Below are positions 33,301 through 44,270 of a stretch of DNA of 64,000 nucleotides, in pieces. Within the stretch, counting starts at the first letter, position 1. Every line of letters starts with the position of its first letter. Made by a program: the position numbers and the translations under genes. This DNA is from Setoptus koraiensis. Taxonomy: Eukaryota; Arthropoda. Under the pieces are notes generated by a model. It did not search any database, had not been told where the DNA came from, and was given only the letters and a program-made list of their open reading frames with translations. Location of the stretch: NCBI GenBank assembly GCA_048013815.1, contig CM106585.1, positions 14,570,001 to 14,634,000 on the forward strand, given 5' to 3'.

Positions 33301-35554
33301 CAGCGGCACGAGAGGGGCAGCTGATGGCCGGCACCGGATGATGACCGCTACTAATGGTGCTGGCAGCAACCTGGTGCAACTGCAGCCACCACAGTGTGCT
33401 GGCAACACGTGCTAAATCATCGTCGTCGCAACACGCGTCGCGCACCTTTTCTATTAAACTGCACTACTGGCGTGTTTGACACACTGTGTGGATTTTGTAC
33501 AATTTTCTGCGGGCCTTGTTGTATGTCCGGTGTGTCACTGTCACTGTCACTGTTGCATTTCTCTGTTCTAATCAACTATCAGACTATGTTGCTATTGGAC
33601 GGACAACGCTGTCACAAGCCATGTGCACGCTATAAATATAATAATAATAATATAAATAATGGCCAATAATAGTATTCATATCGGCCACTGCCGCATATGA
33701 TCCGACGCACGCCACTCTCAAATTAGAACTGGCCACTCGAGGTGATGGTCACTTGGCTGACAATGCCAGCCAATTGCATCGCTTTACGTTTGCTGCAGGC
33801 TTATCTTGGATTGATTCGATTGCAAGGTGTCGTTGAGAAACACACGTTGAGTGAACTTACAAAGAAAAGACAACTCTTCTCATATAACTTGTCGTATAAT
33901 TTATCGCTTTAATGGCAAATTGTGTTATCTCAACGGTTCAAAACTCGAGCTGCTTCCGTTTTCAGGTTCAGGCAAGTTGCTTCGGCAAGTGAGTTGTTGC
34001 ACATTCCGACGATGACATTGCCACTTGCGTGGCCACATCCGTCTTTGGCAACTTACACCTTTCATGGGACCTCATGAGTGTCTAATACCAGTTATGGATG
34101 GTTTCATTGTGCCAATTTGTATTTAATTGTAGCTCTCATATCAACATGTCATACACTCACAGTGGCCACGAGCTCCACACCAAGCTACCTAAAGAAGATA
34201 TTTATAGCCTTGCGAGCAGTTCAGCTAGCTCTTTAGGTTGCACTCTCAAGCAAGCCCACTGTTACCTCTGAAAATTGCTGGCTCTCTAAATGGCTCTCTA
34301 ATATCAATACCGGAACCTTGACCGGTTAAGGGACCTCTCGTTTCGCCCTCTATGGCTCAAGCATAGTACCAATACCACAGTCATCTCAATTGAAAGATAA
34401 GCCCAAGTTGCATTGTCGGCCGAAAGCGATATATTTGCCGCTGCATGTCGCTTCGTATAGTATAGTGTAGTAGTGTGGTATGCACTCACCTAGCACTCCT
34501 AAACGATAGTTTATGGTGACCAGTATGAGGCCGTGGTCCAGCAGATACTCCGGCGAGTAGTGGTCCTTGGAGCCGAATCTGAAATCGCCTGGTGACAGAT
34601 GAGCAATTACACAGATAAACACAAGCCATAGAAGTGATAATGACGCTTGTAAATGGCATTGTAGAGCGCAAACGACAAACAAATGATAATGCGCACTGGT
34701 CAATATTTACCTCCGTGGATGTAAACTATCACCGGATAGTTTATGACGGGCGTAGCTCTCTTGATATTGGCCGTATTTGTTTACGTTTGCGTGATTTGAC
34801 ACACACACATCGACCATTATGTAGAATAGGTGAGACGCATATTAGGACAGATATTAGGACAGATATTAGGACAAGTTTTGGAATTATTGTAAGTGCGGTA
34901 ATTAGGAGATTAGCGGATAATAATAGAGAGCTTACGTCTACGGGCACAAACACGTTTAGATAGAGACAATCCTCCGATTCAACAATTGGATCGCTATTTG
35001 ATACAGTCACTCGGAAACGCTGCTCCACCTGAGGGCACATAACGCGTTTGCTTACGGCCTCCAAATTGGTCCAGGCGTCGGGCTCCGTGGGCGGCTGCTC
35101 GCCAGCGCAGCCAGCGATCGGCACCATGATTAATTAACAGCGAGATGAGATTGGGTTAATCGCAAGATGATATTGGGGATTGAATTTGGGGCGAAATCGG
35201 CAATTGACAATTGACAAAATTGGGAAAATGGAGCGAAATTAGCACAATTGTGACACATTACTGACACACAACTATACTGATGATATATTATACGATGATA
35301 CTAACGGCGAATCGATTCGATCCGATGGGCGGCCTCGCGTACGGTATGGACAGAAATGAACAGAAGGGGCGCTTGTTGAATTTGGTCTTCCTTTCGTCTA
35401 TCCTGCCCCTGATTGTTCCATATTGGGTGTGCACTATGGGATTGTTGAAGTCCACTATCCAGCAAAACGTCGATAGTGACCATTCCAAATTGATGTACAC
35501 ATATAGAACAAGCGCCAGTCTTGCGCTTAGGCGTCTCAGCCAGAGGCACAACAT
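30308..35554 (-). CDS. Cholinesterase-like adhesion molecule (neuroligin/gliotactin-type), catalytically dead
   Basis: A single-pass cell-surface protein with a carboxylesterase-fold ectodomain. Six exons, listed 5' to 3' on the minus strand and all in phase: 35554-35306, 35094-34936, 34759-34711, 34588-34490, 32502-32314 and 31941-30308, giving about 792 residues. Family blocks are clear: YGTIRGR and SIPYARPPIGSNRF, SEDCLYLNVFVP, VIVYIHGGDFRFGS, INYRLGVLG, GNLGLYDQIAALRWV, and GSAFSPGAF. The nucleophile elbow reads GHDSG (residues 229-233), with Asp where esterases have Ser, so hydrolysis is not expected. A membrane segment at about 700-723 is followed by RNRRRK and a tail of about 70 residues. 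Enzyme-dead relatives (neuroligins, gliotactin, neurotactin, glutactin) act in cell adhesion. The type I layout favours neuroligin or gliotactin, but I cannot assign an ortholog. The N-terminus is uncertain; a signal-like ORF at about 35797-35872 may be a better first exon. Confidence 0.88.
31942..32313 (-). other. Last intron of the adhesion gene, with ACAATTGACGATTGCC-type tandem repeats
   Basis: A 372-bp GT-AG intron. At about 32160-32252 it carries degenerate tandem copies of an 18-bp unit built on CACAATTGACGATTGCC. Overlapping frames in it are repeat artefacts. Confidence 0.7.
32503..34489 (-). other. Large intron of the adhesion gene, with minisatellites
   Basis: About 2 kb between exons 4 and 5. 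It includes an 8-bp tandem repeat (TGCATCGG type, about 32639-32690) and three copies of a 16-bp GGCCAATATCACGCC-like unit (about 33133-33176). The half near exon 5 is GC-rich; the other half is AT-rich. No embedded gene is seen. Confidence 0.7.
32639..32690. repeat. 8-bp tandem repeat (TGCATCGG), about six units
   Basis: Near-perfect head-to-tail copies with one G-for-T variant in the last unit, inside an intron of the adhesion gene. Confidence 0.85.
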
Positions 35555-35658
35555 GCTGTATGTGACTAACTCTGACTAACTAGATATGTTTGGCTCTAGA
35601 GTTGAATTAATATTATCGCGTCGAGTGTCTTGGGTGCTACATATGTTATATATGCTAT

Positions 35659-35736
35659 AGTGATATATGAGTGATATATGGGTGATATATGGGTGATATA
35701 TGAGCGATATATGGGTGATATATGAGTGATATGAGT
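35659..35736. repeat. 11-bp minisatellite (GTGATATATGG type)
   Basis: Six to seven head-to-tail copies of an 11-bp unit with single-base variants (GGG, GAG or GCG), just upstream of the predicted first exon of the adhesion gene. Confidence 0.9.
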
Positions 35737-36590
35737 GAGTGGATTCGTCTCTTCGCTGACTCTTTGTGCCTGTTGTCATTTGGTCATTTGGCACTGATTC
35801 AGCAAACCGATTCACAAAATGAAGATAGATGAGAATTGCGTATACAACAAACCGAAAACACGGACACAACACGAAAGGTAACTGGGTCAGAAATTGTTTT
35901 CTTTTGTTTTATTAATAATTATTACTTATCGTCGGCGTTTCCACGACAACATGCTACATGGTGAACGACGTACATCCGGGCTTGCTCTATGGTTCATGAG
36001 CTCCCATTGATGATTGTTGCTTGATGCTTTGCTGCTCACTGTTTACTCACCGCTGCATACCGCTGGCAGCATGCAGTATGCATAGAAAGTTGCATTTTGT
36101 CGCAATCACGTAATAATCATCACCAATCAGCTCAATAAACTCATTACTAATGAGTCATTAGCCGGCCAAATCACTAAACATACATCTGTCTATTACTATT
36201 CTCACTCAACGTAGACGTTGGCACTAACTAAACCGTTGGTCGTTTCCATGATGTTGTTGCATCACAAGCATGGTCATCAGCAGCACACTATGATGCGAGC
36301 AGTCAGATGAAATGTGATTTGAAACTACGAAATGAAAGAATTAAGAAAAGCTCTCACCAATGAACACACAAAAACAAAAATCTCATCTGGCCCCGTTGGT
36401 GTCACGCAATTAATTAGTTTGCAATTGTGCGCTTCGTCGGCCCATACGACGTGGGCCGTTATTCAGTTTTTTATTCAGTCTGTCTTGGCTCTATCTGGTC
36501 GCACGAGACTGAGTGTATCTCAACTGACAATTCAAACTGACAAATTAAATCTCAGCCGACAAATTAAATTAGATTTAAACAAATTAAATC
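35737..36590. other. Intergenic region between the adhesion gene and the low-complexity gene
   Basis: The two neighbours are both on the minus strand. A short minus-strand frame starting at 35872 opens with a signal-peptide-like sequence (FRFVVYAILIYLHFVNRFAES) and may be an upstream exon of the adhesion gene, but its possible donor sites are weak. No other feature was seen. Confidence 0.35.
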
Positions 36591-39500
36591 TCAGCTGAGA
36601 TTGGATGGCGCAGTCGACTTGCTCTTGTCGTCCGCCAGTTTGGCCGGTGGCGCTTGCAAGGGCCCGTCAACGGAACTTATGGTGGCCTCTTGCAGGTGAT
36701 ATTGTCCATTTTTGAGCGCCATGTTCTCCATCAGTTGCTGCAATCTTCTCATTTTGTTCAATTCGTTCAATGTGGGACTAATTTTGACAATGGACGACTG
36801 AGACTCCTCGGACCTGAGCACCGGATCGTCGTTTAGTTTTGTGTAATCGATATATAGGTCGTTGTTGTTGCTGCCGGATTGCATGGATTGCTGCTGCTGC
36901 TGCTGCTGTTGGTTCCCCGATGCCGACGACGAGCTGGCTCTTGTCGTTGACGAATCGCCGTCCACAATGGCCGAATGAGCACGATAGTTGTTGTTGTTTT
37001 GCTCCTGATTGGACAACGACTCCAGATCTGACTGGTGCTGCTGCAAGTGTCTCATTGTGTGCTCCCTGTCAAACTCCTGATCTTGCTCGTTGCTTCGTTT
37101 CATGGCCATCAACTGGCCGAATTGGCCCCCGTGCTGCTGATGCTGTTGTTGCTGTTGGTGGTGTTGGCTGGGCGCCGAGCGCGCCTCAAACGAACTGTCC
37201 TCCATCATGGGCTCGCTGTAATGCTGCACAATGGTCTTGCGCACAAATGAGGCCCTGGCCGGCTCGTTATTATCCGCGGCTGACAGGCCAGAGCTTTGGC
37301 CAGATTGTTGTAACGTAGACGACTTGTACAGTGAGTCAGTGTCGCCGTCGCCACTGTTGGCGCCATCTACATTGAGCGACTGATGCTGATGCTGATTCGA
37401 TCTAGCAATCAACTGGTGCCCCGATGAGGCCGATCCGTCGCTGCCCTCGTCTACGCCATTGATCTCCATTATGGCCTCGTTTGGGTCACCGCTGTCGGCT
37501 ATGTGCGGCAACAGCTCAACGTTACCGCCCGATATTGAGGCCGGCAGCGTGTCCGTTTCGCCGCTTGTCGAGGCCGCCTTGCTCAGGCGTCCGTTTCTGT
37601 TTTTGGCGCTCTGTTTTCCGCTATTTCCGCTATTATTGTCGCTGTTGTCGTTATCTTCGTTGTTGCAATCCTTTCCCTCGTTTGCCTCCACATAATGCAT
37701 GCTGTTGTGTTTTGTGCTGGTCTTCTGCAGCCTGCCGCCGTTCTTGCCGCCGCTCTTGCCGCCGCTCTTGCCCTTGCCCCGTCTGCCCTTGCCCGACGAT
37801 TTTTTGCCATTATTGTTGTTGTTGTTGCTGCTGTTGTTGTGGTCACTATCATCGTCCGATTGCTGCTCACTGTCCGAATTGTCGCCATCTTGATCCTGTT
37901 GCTGATCCTGCTCGTTGTCTTGCTGATCGTTGTCCGCTTGTTGCGCCTTGCTAGTGGTGACCCGGCGCGATTTTGCCGCCACCAGTTGCTTGCTGGCCGC
38001 CAATTCTTTTTGGGATATCTCGCGCAAATTCTTCAATATGTGCTCCAATTTCTCCACATCCTCGCCCTGAATGGTCACTCTGTTCTCTTTGGAGCCGCTC
38101 TTGGTCAGCTTGCCCTCGTCCTCTGCCTTCTCCTTGTCGGCCTCTTTCTTGGCCTCTTTCTCGCCACCGCCGCCGCCGCCCTCGCCTCGTCCGCCCTCGC
38201 CTCGTCCGCCCTCGCCTCGTCCGCCCTCGCCTCGTCCGCCCGTCTCGTTTCCGCCGTCATAATCGCCGTAATCGTCGTAATCTGCGCCTGCGAACGGTCT
38301 TCGGGGCCGCTTAAATCTGTATCTGCGCCTGCTGCCCGAATTGCGCAACGGCCCGCGGCCCCGTCCGCCGCCGCCACCGCCGCCCCCTCCCCCGTTTCCG
38401 CGATATCGGTGCTTGTGTCTGTTCTTTTTCGGTCCGCGATGCCTGCCCGCGCGTCGCTCCATATTGTCCGTGCCGTCGTCGCTGTCCTCTTCGGCACCGC
38501 TTGTCACTTCGGCCCCATTTTTAATGTTCACCATGTCGCTACTGCTGCCGCCACCGGCGCCGCCAATGCCGTTGCTTGCCGCACCTGTTGGCAAGGTGTC
38601 CTGTCCGGCCCGAATAATACCAATTATAGAGTCCGGATGGGAGCGCGCGTGGCGATTGTCCGCCTGGCCCCCGTTGTCCTGATACTGGCCGCCATTATGG
38701 GCGCTGTTGCTGCCGTCAAAGGGCGCCTGGGCGCCCGAGGTCACCAGACCTATTCTCTTTTTGCTCGTCGTTCTACTACTCGCTCTGTCTTGTCCGTCAA
38801 AGTCCTCATTATTCATTGGCGACCCATCTTCTTCGTTGTCGCTGTCGTGCCTTCTGGGGCCCATATTGTTGCGTCTCATTTTGCTGTCTTTGGTCACTGC
38901 AACACTGCTCGATTGTTGCCTATTGTCGTCGCTATTATTATCGCGTTCGTCCGCCTCACTGCCATTGCCATTACTATTTTGAGTGTCATTGTTTATCTCC
39001 TCGTCGACCGACGACATCGGACCCAGCATGGACTTTGGTATTGCGTCTGGTTGCTCGTCTCTGCTGTCCGATTGTTGCTTATTGTTGCCAGATTCTTCAG
39101 TTGTGGTCTCATCGATTTCGCTGGCCGATTGATTGTCGTTTGAACTGTCGACGGCAACATGACTGTGCAGCGATTTGTTGCTCTTGGCTCGCTTGTTGTT
39201 GCTGCTAGCGGATTGTTTCTTGTTATTGGCGCCCCATTTATCATTGCCATCTGACTGTTGTTTTTCTGTTGGCCTGCGTCTGCCGTTGTTGTTGTTATCG
39301 TTCTCTTGCGACGACGACGGCGACGGCGACGACGATGTCGATGAAGCTATTATGTAACTGGTGCCGGGGCCACCTATTTGGTTTCCCTCTTCATCGCTAT
39401 TGTTTATCTTGATCACTCTACTTGTTGTCTCTTTTGATTGTGCTGGTTCCGTTTCCTCTACAACATTCTGCTGTTGTTGGCGTATTATTGCGTCAGCCAA

Positions 39501-40445
39501 ACTGTCATTGTTGTCATCTAGCGCGTTGCTTTGCATTGAAAACTCTAAATTAGGACTATAATATACAGTAGTAGTGTCGTTTTGACTGCTAACACCGCTG
39601 CTCATTTGCTGTTGGTTATTGTTGTTGTTGTTGTTGTTGTTGCTTGCACTGCCAACAGGTGTGCTGGGTATTTGAGTTATGTAGGCATTGATAGTTGGTG
39701 TAGTGGAGGCTGGATAGAGAGTATAAACATGTTGCTGTTGTTGTTGTTGGTCATTGTTGGTATTGTGAATATTTTGCATATTGTGCTGCTGATGTAAATT
39801 GGACGATGAAGACGACAGTATGTCTTGTTGATTGGCTTGGACAATTTGCATGGTGCCTATAGGATGTAAGGTGCTTCCGGCACCGCTGAAATGCTGTGTC
39901 TTTGGTTGTTGCTGATCGTTTGTTGGCACAACATACAATTGAGTCGGTTGCTGCTGATGCTGCTGCTGTCGATTCGTTTGTTGTCTCAATTGTTGATTAT
40001 CTTGTGGTTCTTGGCGATTGGCGGCCGGATTATTGAACAATATCTGATTTTGACCATTGACAGACGTTGTGGCAGTTATGACAGGTATGCTATTGGTGTA
40101 TATTTGCAACGCCAACTGCGGCTGATAATGACTGCTCGCCGAATCTAGATCGGCTAACGATCCGTTAATGTTGTTGTTGGCGGGCGTCATGTTGGTTGTG
40201 CTGTTGTTGTTGTTGTTGCTGGTGCTAAAAAACTTGTTGGTTTCGTTTCTATTCATGGTTACCACTTCATCACTGTAATGTTCTCGGTGATTCTTGGGCA
40301 CGGGTGGCTGCAATTTGTTGACGCTAGTTATCTCAACAGTCTGGACATCGCGCAAAACGAGGCAAAGTAGAGCTAATTGTAACATTTTGTCAAATTTGTT
40401 GCTATTTCTGTGAGTGTTGTACATTTTCGTTGCTAGTTGATCCAT
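36591..40445 (-). CDS. Large low-complexity protein, probably secreted, unknown function
   Basis: A single open frame of 1284 residues. Residues 21-36 (MLQLALLCLVLRDVQT) look like a signal sequence; starting at the ATG at 40385 instead of 40445 would place it at the very N-terminus. The rest is mostly disordered: Asn/Gln-rich from about 60 to 500, Ser/Asp/Glu-rich to about 660, then a polyglycine-RGRG stretch, a strongly basic RRRYRFKRPRRP segment with possible furin-type sites, four copies of a GRGEG unit (about residues 730-755), a Lys/Glu helix, and a short possible coiled coil (VEKLEHILKNLREISQKEL). The last 60 residues include a second predicted helix (LNELNKMRRLQQLMENMA). No catalytic or known binding domain is seen. 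Long stop-free length despite AT-leaning surroundings supports a real gene. Adhesive, matrix or neuropeptide-like precursor roles are all guesses. Confidence 0.7.
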   Translation of the reverse strand: MDQLATKMYNTHRNSNKFDKMLQLALLCLVLRDVQTVEITSVNKLQPPVPKNHREHYSDEVVTMNRNETNKFFSTSNNNNNSTTNMTPANNNINGSLADLDSASSHYQPQLALQIYTNSIPVITATTSVNGQNQILFNNPAANRQEPQDNQQLRQQTNRQQQHQQQPTQLYVVPTNDQQQPKTQHFSGAGSTLHPIGTMQIVQANQQDILSSSSSNLHQQHNMQNIHNTNNDQQQQQQHVYTLYPASTTPTINAYITQIPSTPVGSASNNNNNNNNNQQQMSSGVSSQNDTTTVYYSPNLEFSMQSNALDDNNDSLADAIIRQQQQNVVEETEPAQSKETTSRVIKINNSDEEGNQIGGPGTSYIIASSTSSSPSPSSSQENDNNNNGRRRPTEKQQSDGNDKWGANNKKQSASSNNKRAKSNKSLHSHVAVDSSNDNQSASEIDETTTEESGNNKQQSDSRDEQPDAIPKSMLGPMSSVDEEINNDTQNSNGNGSEADERDNNSDDNRQQSSSVAVTKDSKMRRNNMGPRRHDSDNEEDGSPMNNEDFDGQDRASSRTTSKKRIGLVTSGAQAPFDGSNSAHNGGQYQDNGGQADNRHARSHPDSIIGIIRAGQDTLPTGAASNGIGGAGGGSSSDMVNIKNGAEVTSGAEEDSDDGTDNMERRAGRHRGPKKNRHKHRYRGNGGGGGGGGGGRGRGPLRNSGSRRRYRFKRPRRPFAGADYDDYGDYDGGNETGGRGEGGRGEGGRGEGGRGEGGGGGGEKEAKKEADKEKAEDEGKLTKSGSKENRVTIQGEDVEKLEHILKNLREISQKELAASKQLVAAKSRRVTTSKAQQADNDQQDNEQDQQQDQDGDNSDSEQQSDDDSDHNNSSNNNNNNGKKSSGKGRRGKGKSGGKSGGKNGGRLQKTSTKHNSMHYVEANEGKDCNNEDNDNSDNNSGNSGKQSAKNRNGRLSKAASTSGETDTLPASISGGNVELLPHIADSGDPNEAIMEINGVDEGSDGSASSGHQLIARSNQHQHQSLNVDGANSGDGDTDSLYKSSTLQQSGQSSGLSAADNNEPARASFVRKTIVQHYSEPMMEDSSFEARSAPSQHHQQQQQHQQHGGQFGQLMAMKRSNEQDQEFDREHTMRHLQQHQSDLESLSNQEQNNNNYRAHSAIVDGDSSTTRASSSSASGNQQQQQQQQSMQSGSNNNDLYIDYTKLNDDPVLRSEESQSSIVKISPTLNELNKMRRLQQLMENMALKNGQYHLQEATISSVDGPLQAPPAKLADDKSKSTAPSNLS
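38170..38240 (-). repeat. 15-bp tandem repeat encoding GRGEG units
   Basis: Four near-identical 15-bp units (CTCGCCTCGTCCGCC on the plus strand) inside the low-complexity gene, next to polyglycine codons. Confidence 0.9.
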
Positions 40446-42713
40446 CTTGGTCGCCTATTAATCAACTAGGCCCACACTTTCACTCGATGACAAGTACTGG
40501 CACTGATATTGATGTTGGCAAATTCTCAATCTAATTGCATGTTTTCTTCTTTCGTTTCACTCACAATTTCGATGTAATATGGAATCTGAGACATTGACAC
40601 GGAGTCATACAGGCATATAATGTGATCTAAACTTGATCAAACATGAAATCGCTAGCCGGTGCGAAGAATTGGTGGAGAAAGAGAATCACATGTGTCTCAG
40701 AATCGATCGATCGCTCGCCATGTTCCACACAGGGAGGTGCCGTCTGGGTACACTTTTCTGTTTACACACTAAAGAAAAATATTCCAAACCTTCGGAGATC
40801 CGGAATCGATACTTTCTCTCTTGTATAGGTTACATTGACTAGAAACGATTCCAATGCAAACCACCCAGACCGCACCAGTTCAGGCATTATGTATACAACG
40901 TATGTACCATATACAACATTTACAACATATGCAAGTGGCGACAACAATAAAAGCGTATCTTTCTATCAACCAACCGTCCACAGGATGTTCGTACCTGAGC
41001 TGACCAAACAAGTGGCGAACAAGCAAACAATACCAAACAACTAACCAATACACACACACTAGATGTTATTTCAACAAATACACATATAAATATTGTTAAT
41101 CGATGCGAGTACAATGAATAGTAAGATATAACTTCGTATGACAACTTGTTGCTAACAACTTTCAGTGTGCATCAGGAAGATACAGTTGAGGATGGATGGA
41201 AGGCTTGTTGAGTGTGGAGCAAAAAAAAGGACGAAGAAAAAGAAAAAAGATTCTTACTAAATTCTTGTTGAACTGTTTAACAAGAATAACAATGAAACTT
41301 CAATGTCTCTACCAATCGTCTCAACAAAAACTATCTGAAAAGAAAACTAACAAGCTTCCATAGAGACATACACGACCGCTGAGAGGATGCATACCAAGGC
41401 ATATGTTTTAATGGTTTATCTTTATTTTTTAATGCAAATTCATAGTGAATGGAACATCTTATGGACGGAGGCGAACGATTATTCAAGCATGAAATTGGTT
41501 ACTCATCTTTGATTCAATCTCAACCACACAATAATGGTGGTTTCATTGTTTCCTTTATTTTCTCTCCTTTACTCTCCCTCTTTCTCTCGTTTCAGAATAT
41601 ACATTATCCGATATATACTACCTGTTTAATGTGGATACTCGCCATAGACAGCCGGTAGATACTATAGTGTGGGTTCACTGGGTTTGTCTCCATTGAACTG
41701 TGGTCAGGTGATGGTCAAAATCCTGAGTAATGTTACCTTAAATTTGTTGACATGAACAATAATTGATGAATGTTAGATTAGAAGTAAATACTCCGCTAAC
41801 TACTTGACAGTTTGAGCTACTTGGCTCATCAGTGAGCACTCAAATCCAATGTCATTTGCAAGAAAAAACAAACATAGAATCCGATATAATGGGTTGCTAG
41901 ATCAAATGAATGTTTCAATATTGTTGAAATACTCGGTTCACTCATGCACTGTTATAATCAATAACAGTGCTCTTATAAGAAGAGTAAATCCGGAAGTATG
42001 ACCAATCTCAACTAATGAGTGCTCGACATTTAATGAGCGCGGATACCCATCCATCTCTACTTCACTCACTCTCTCTTCCTGTTTTATATTCTAATGAATA
42101 TATCATCAGTCAAATCCGTTGATTTTTGCCAAAGTTTCACTAATTTTTGACCTACGAAAGAATGGAAAATCAAACTAGAGAATAAGAGTGGTAGAGTTGA
42201 GATAGAGAGGAGAAAACTTGCCCCTTAGATCACGATTGAGTCACTGACACCTAGATTTTCAAGAATTGACAAACAATTATTATTAGTGGTGCAATGCTTG
42301 ATCAGCAGCTATCGTAGTGTATTTCATTCCATCCATAAGTGCATCAATGGTAGGGTTTTTCATGGTCTTTTCTACGTTTCACTAACAGAATATGGTGACC
42401 TATATGCATATTTAGAATACAAATCCTAGATAAATGATAATATGTATATAATGATATATAATACAATTGTAATAATAACTTCATATTACATACATATCTA
42501 AAGATCGTAAGTGTTGATAGATAGAAATTTTGGAGTTTTTGTTTTTGCTGACGCATTCGGTTTTTAAGTTTGCGTTCATACAATAGTCATATATATCTGA
42601 TATACTCTCTCGTGCACTGTTAAACTGGAGCAGGAATTGATCTCGAGATATCTGGTTATACTGCGAATATAAAAAATGTCGTAGTTTTTTTTTGTTGGTC
42701 AAGCATTCATAGA
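40446..42713. other. Intergenic region without supported genes
   Basis: AT-rich DNA between two minus-strand genes. I looked for a continuation of the RBM39-like gene (a third RRM) on the minus strand in the part below 42714 and saw none. Frames are short and featureless. Confidence 0.5.
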
Positions 42714-44270
42714 CTAGATTCTGTCGTTAGTTGGTGAAGAGAAATCGTTCACTATAGGATTGGAGCTAGTCGAATAAATGCTTGCAGTTGAGTTTATCTT
42801 ATCTTGACCGTTAGCATAATTTTGAGACCTGTCGCTTCGCTCGGTTGTTTTACTAACTCGTATGGGTTTTCCAGCTAGCTCAAAACCGTTTAATTGTTTG
42901 ATGGCTTTGTTAGCGTCGTCTGGATCATAGAATGTCACAAATCCGTACCCCTTAGATTTACCTGTGTCTGGTGACCTAATGAGCTCTATCTTTGACACTA
43001 ATCCGAATGGCTCAAAGACCCCTTTCAACATGTCCTCGGTGAGGTCAGGGTGCAGGGAGCCAATATAAATTCGCATTCCAGGTGGCCTTACATTAGGAGC
43101 AGAAAGATTGGTGGTTTGCTGGACTTGATCTATTGTTTCTTGGCGATTTTTCTCAGCTTGGGTAGGTTGGATCATAATGGGAACACCACCAATCTTCTGC
43201 CCGTTCAGAGCAAAAGCTAAAGGTATGGATGAAGCATCTTGAAACTCAATGTAAGCTATTCCTTTGTGCCGACGAGTTTTTGTATCCATGATCAATCGAA
43301 CTTCTCGTACCTTTCCAACCGAGCTGAAAAACTCATCTAAATCACGCGACGTAACCCTAGCAGCCAGTTGCATCACGAATATTGTATTGGCGTTACGCTT
43401 TGATATGGGCGATTCTGAATGGCGTCTTCCGGAAGTCTTGTGTCCATGGCGGCTTGACTTAGACCTAGATCGAGATCGAGATCGTGTTCGAGAGCGCCCA
43501 CTCCTGTGCCTGTGACGATCTCTGTGGCGATCCTTTACCTTCTCCCTTTCTCTATCTTTGTCTCTATCCTTATCTCTGTCCTCTCTGTGCCTGCTACTAC
43601 GGCTGCTGTTCTTATAACTACGCTCTGATTTAGTAGTGGCTCCATTTATATCAACTTCGTCTTGTGATAGATGATCGTAAGGCACAGAACCCAATTTATT
43701 ATTTTCATCATCTGCTTGTTTTTCTTCACAATCACCATGTCCTCTTTCTTTATCTCTGTGGTGGTGGTGATGATGATGTCTATGCTTATCACTCTTGTGC
43801 CTATGTCTATCATGCCGACTACTATGATGAGAGTCACGATGACGACTTGATAAGGATTTGTGTCGGTGTAAGTGATGATGGCTATGACTACGACTACTAT
43901 GTTTGCTTCTGCTTGGACTTCGACTTCTACTTCGGCTACAATGATCTTCACCGGCTGATTTAGGATGATCATCATGATGCTCTTTTGGTGCTTGCTCGTC
44001 TTGCTCTGTTGTTTTGGTTGGACTATCTGTTGTTGATTTTATTAAGGGACCATTATCATCATTCGTCAGATCATCATCGGGCAGTGGCTGATCATCTTGT
44101 ATCTTAGACGACATATCATCACTTGTGGAATTCTCGCTCTTGCAGGGATCTGTCGTGGGGCTAGCCCTTTCTTGATCGCCATGATCCTTGGATTGTGTCA
44201 TAGATTGATGCTCCTCCTCTTTTGTTTGATCATTGTTCTGCTCGATGGTCATCGGAGAATGATGGCCCAT
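42714..44270 (-). CDS. RBM39/CAPER-like SR splicing factor lacking the third RRM
   Basis: A nuclear RNA-binding protein of 518 residues in one exon. The N-terminal third is acidic and Ser/Thr-rich, followed by RS, RD and RH-rich stretches (about 110-285) typical of SR proteins, with SRSRSRSRSK just before the first RRM. RRM1 spans about 290-365 (NTIFVMQLA as RNP2, KGIAYIEF as RNP1) and RRM2 about 397-473 (RIYIGSLHP as RNP2, KGYGFVTF as RNP1). The RRM pair, including RKRNANTIFV-type entry and the PPGMRIYIGSLH linker, is characteristic of RBM39/CAPER, a U2AF65-related splicing factor and coactivator. Those proteins normally continue with a U2AF-homology motif domain; here the frame stops about 45 residues after RRM2. 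It could be a divergent ortholog or a shortened paralog. Confidence 0.87.
   Translation of the reverse strand: MGHHSPMTIEQNNDQTKEEEHQSMTQSKDHGDQERASPTTDPCKSENSTSDDMSSKIQDDQPLPDDDLTNDDNGPLIKSTTDSPTKTTEQDEQAPKEHHDDHPKSAGEDHCSRSRSRSPSRSKHSSRSHSHHHLHRHKSLSSRHRDSHHSSRHDRHRHKSDKHRHHHHHHHRDKERGHGDCEEKQADDENNKLGSVPYDHLSQDEVDINGATTKSERSYKNSSRSSRHREDRDKDRDKDREREKVKDRHRDRHRHRSGRSRTRSRSRSRSKSSRHGHKTSGRRHSESPISKRNANTIFVMQLAARVTSRDLDEFFSSVGKVREVRLIMDTKTRRHKGIAYIEFQDASSIPLAFALNGQKIGGVPIMIQPTQAEKNRQETIDQVQQTTNLSAPNVRPPGMRIYIGSLHPDLTEDMLKGVFEPFGLVSKIELIRSPDTGKSKGYGFVTFYDPDDANKAIKQLNGFELAGKPIRVSKTTERSDRSQNYANGQDKINSTASIYSTSSNPIVNDFSSPTNDRI

Noticed and set aside
37695-39143. 482-codon plus-strand frame antisense to the low-complexity gene
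   Set aside because: Its Leu/Val/Ala-rich translation mirrors Asn/Gln/Ser/Asp codons on the minus strand; the minus-strand frame is longer and begins with a signal sequence.
43646-43975. Frames on both strands opposite the RS-rich part of the RBM39-like gene
   Set aside because: They are out-of-frame readings of Ser/Arg/His/Asp codon repeats.
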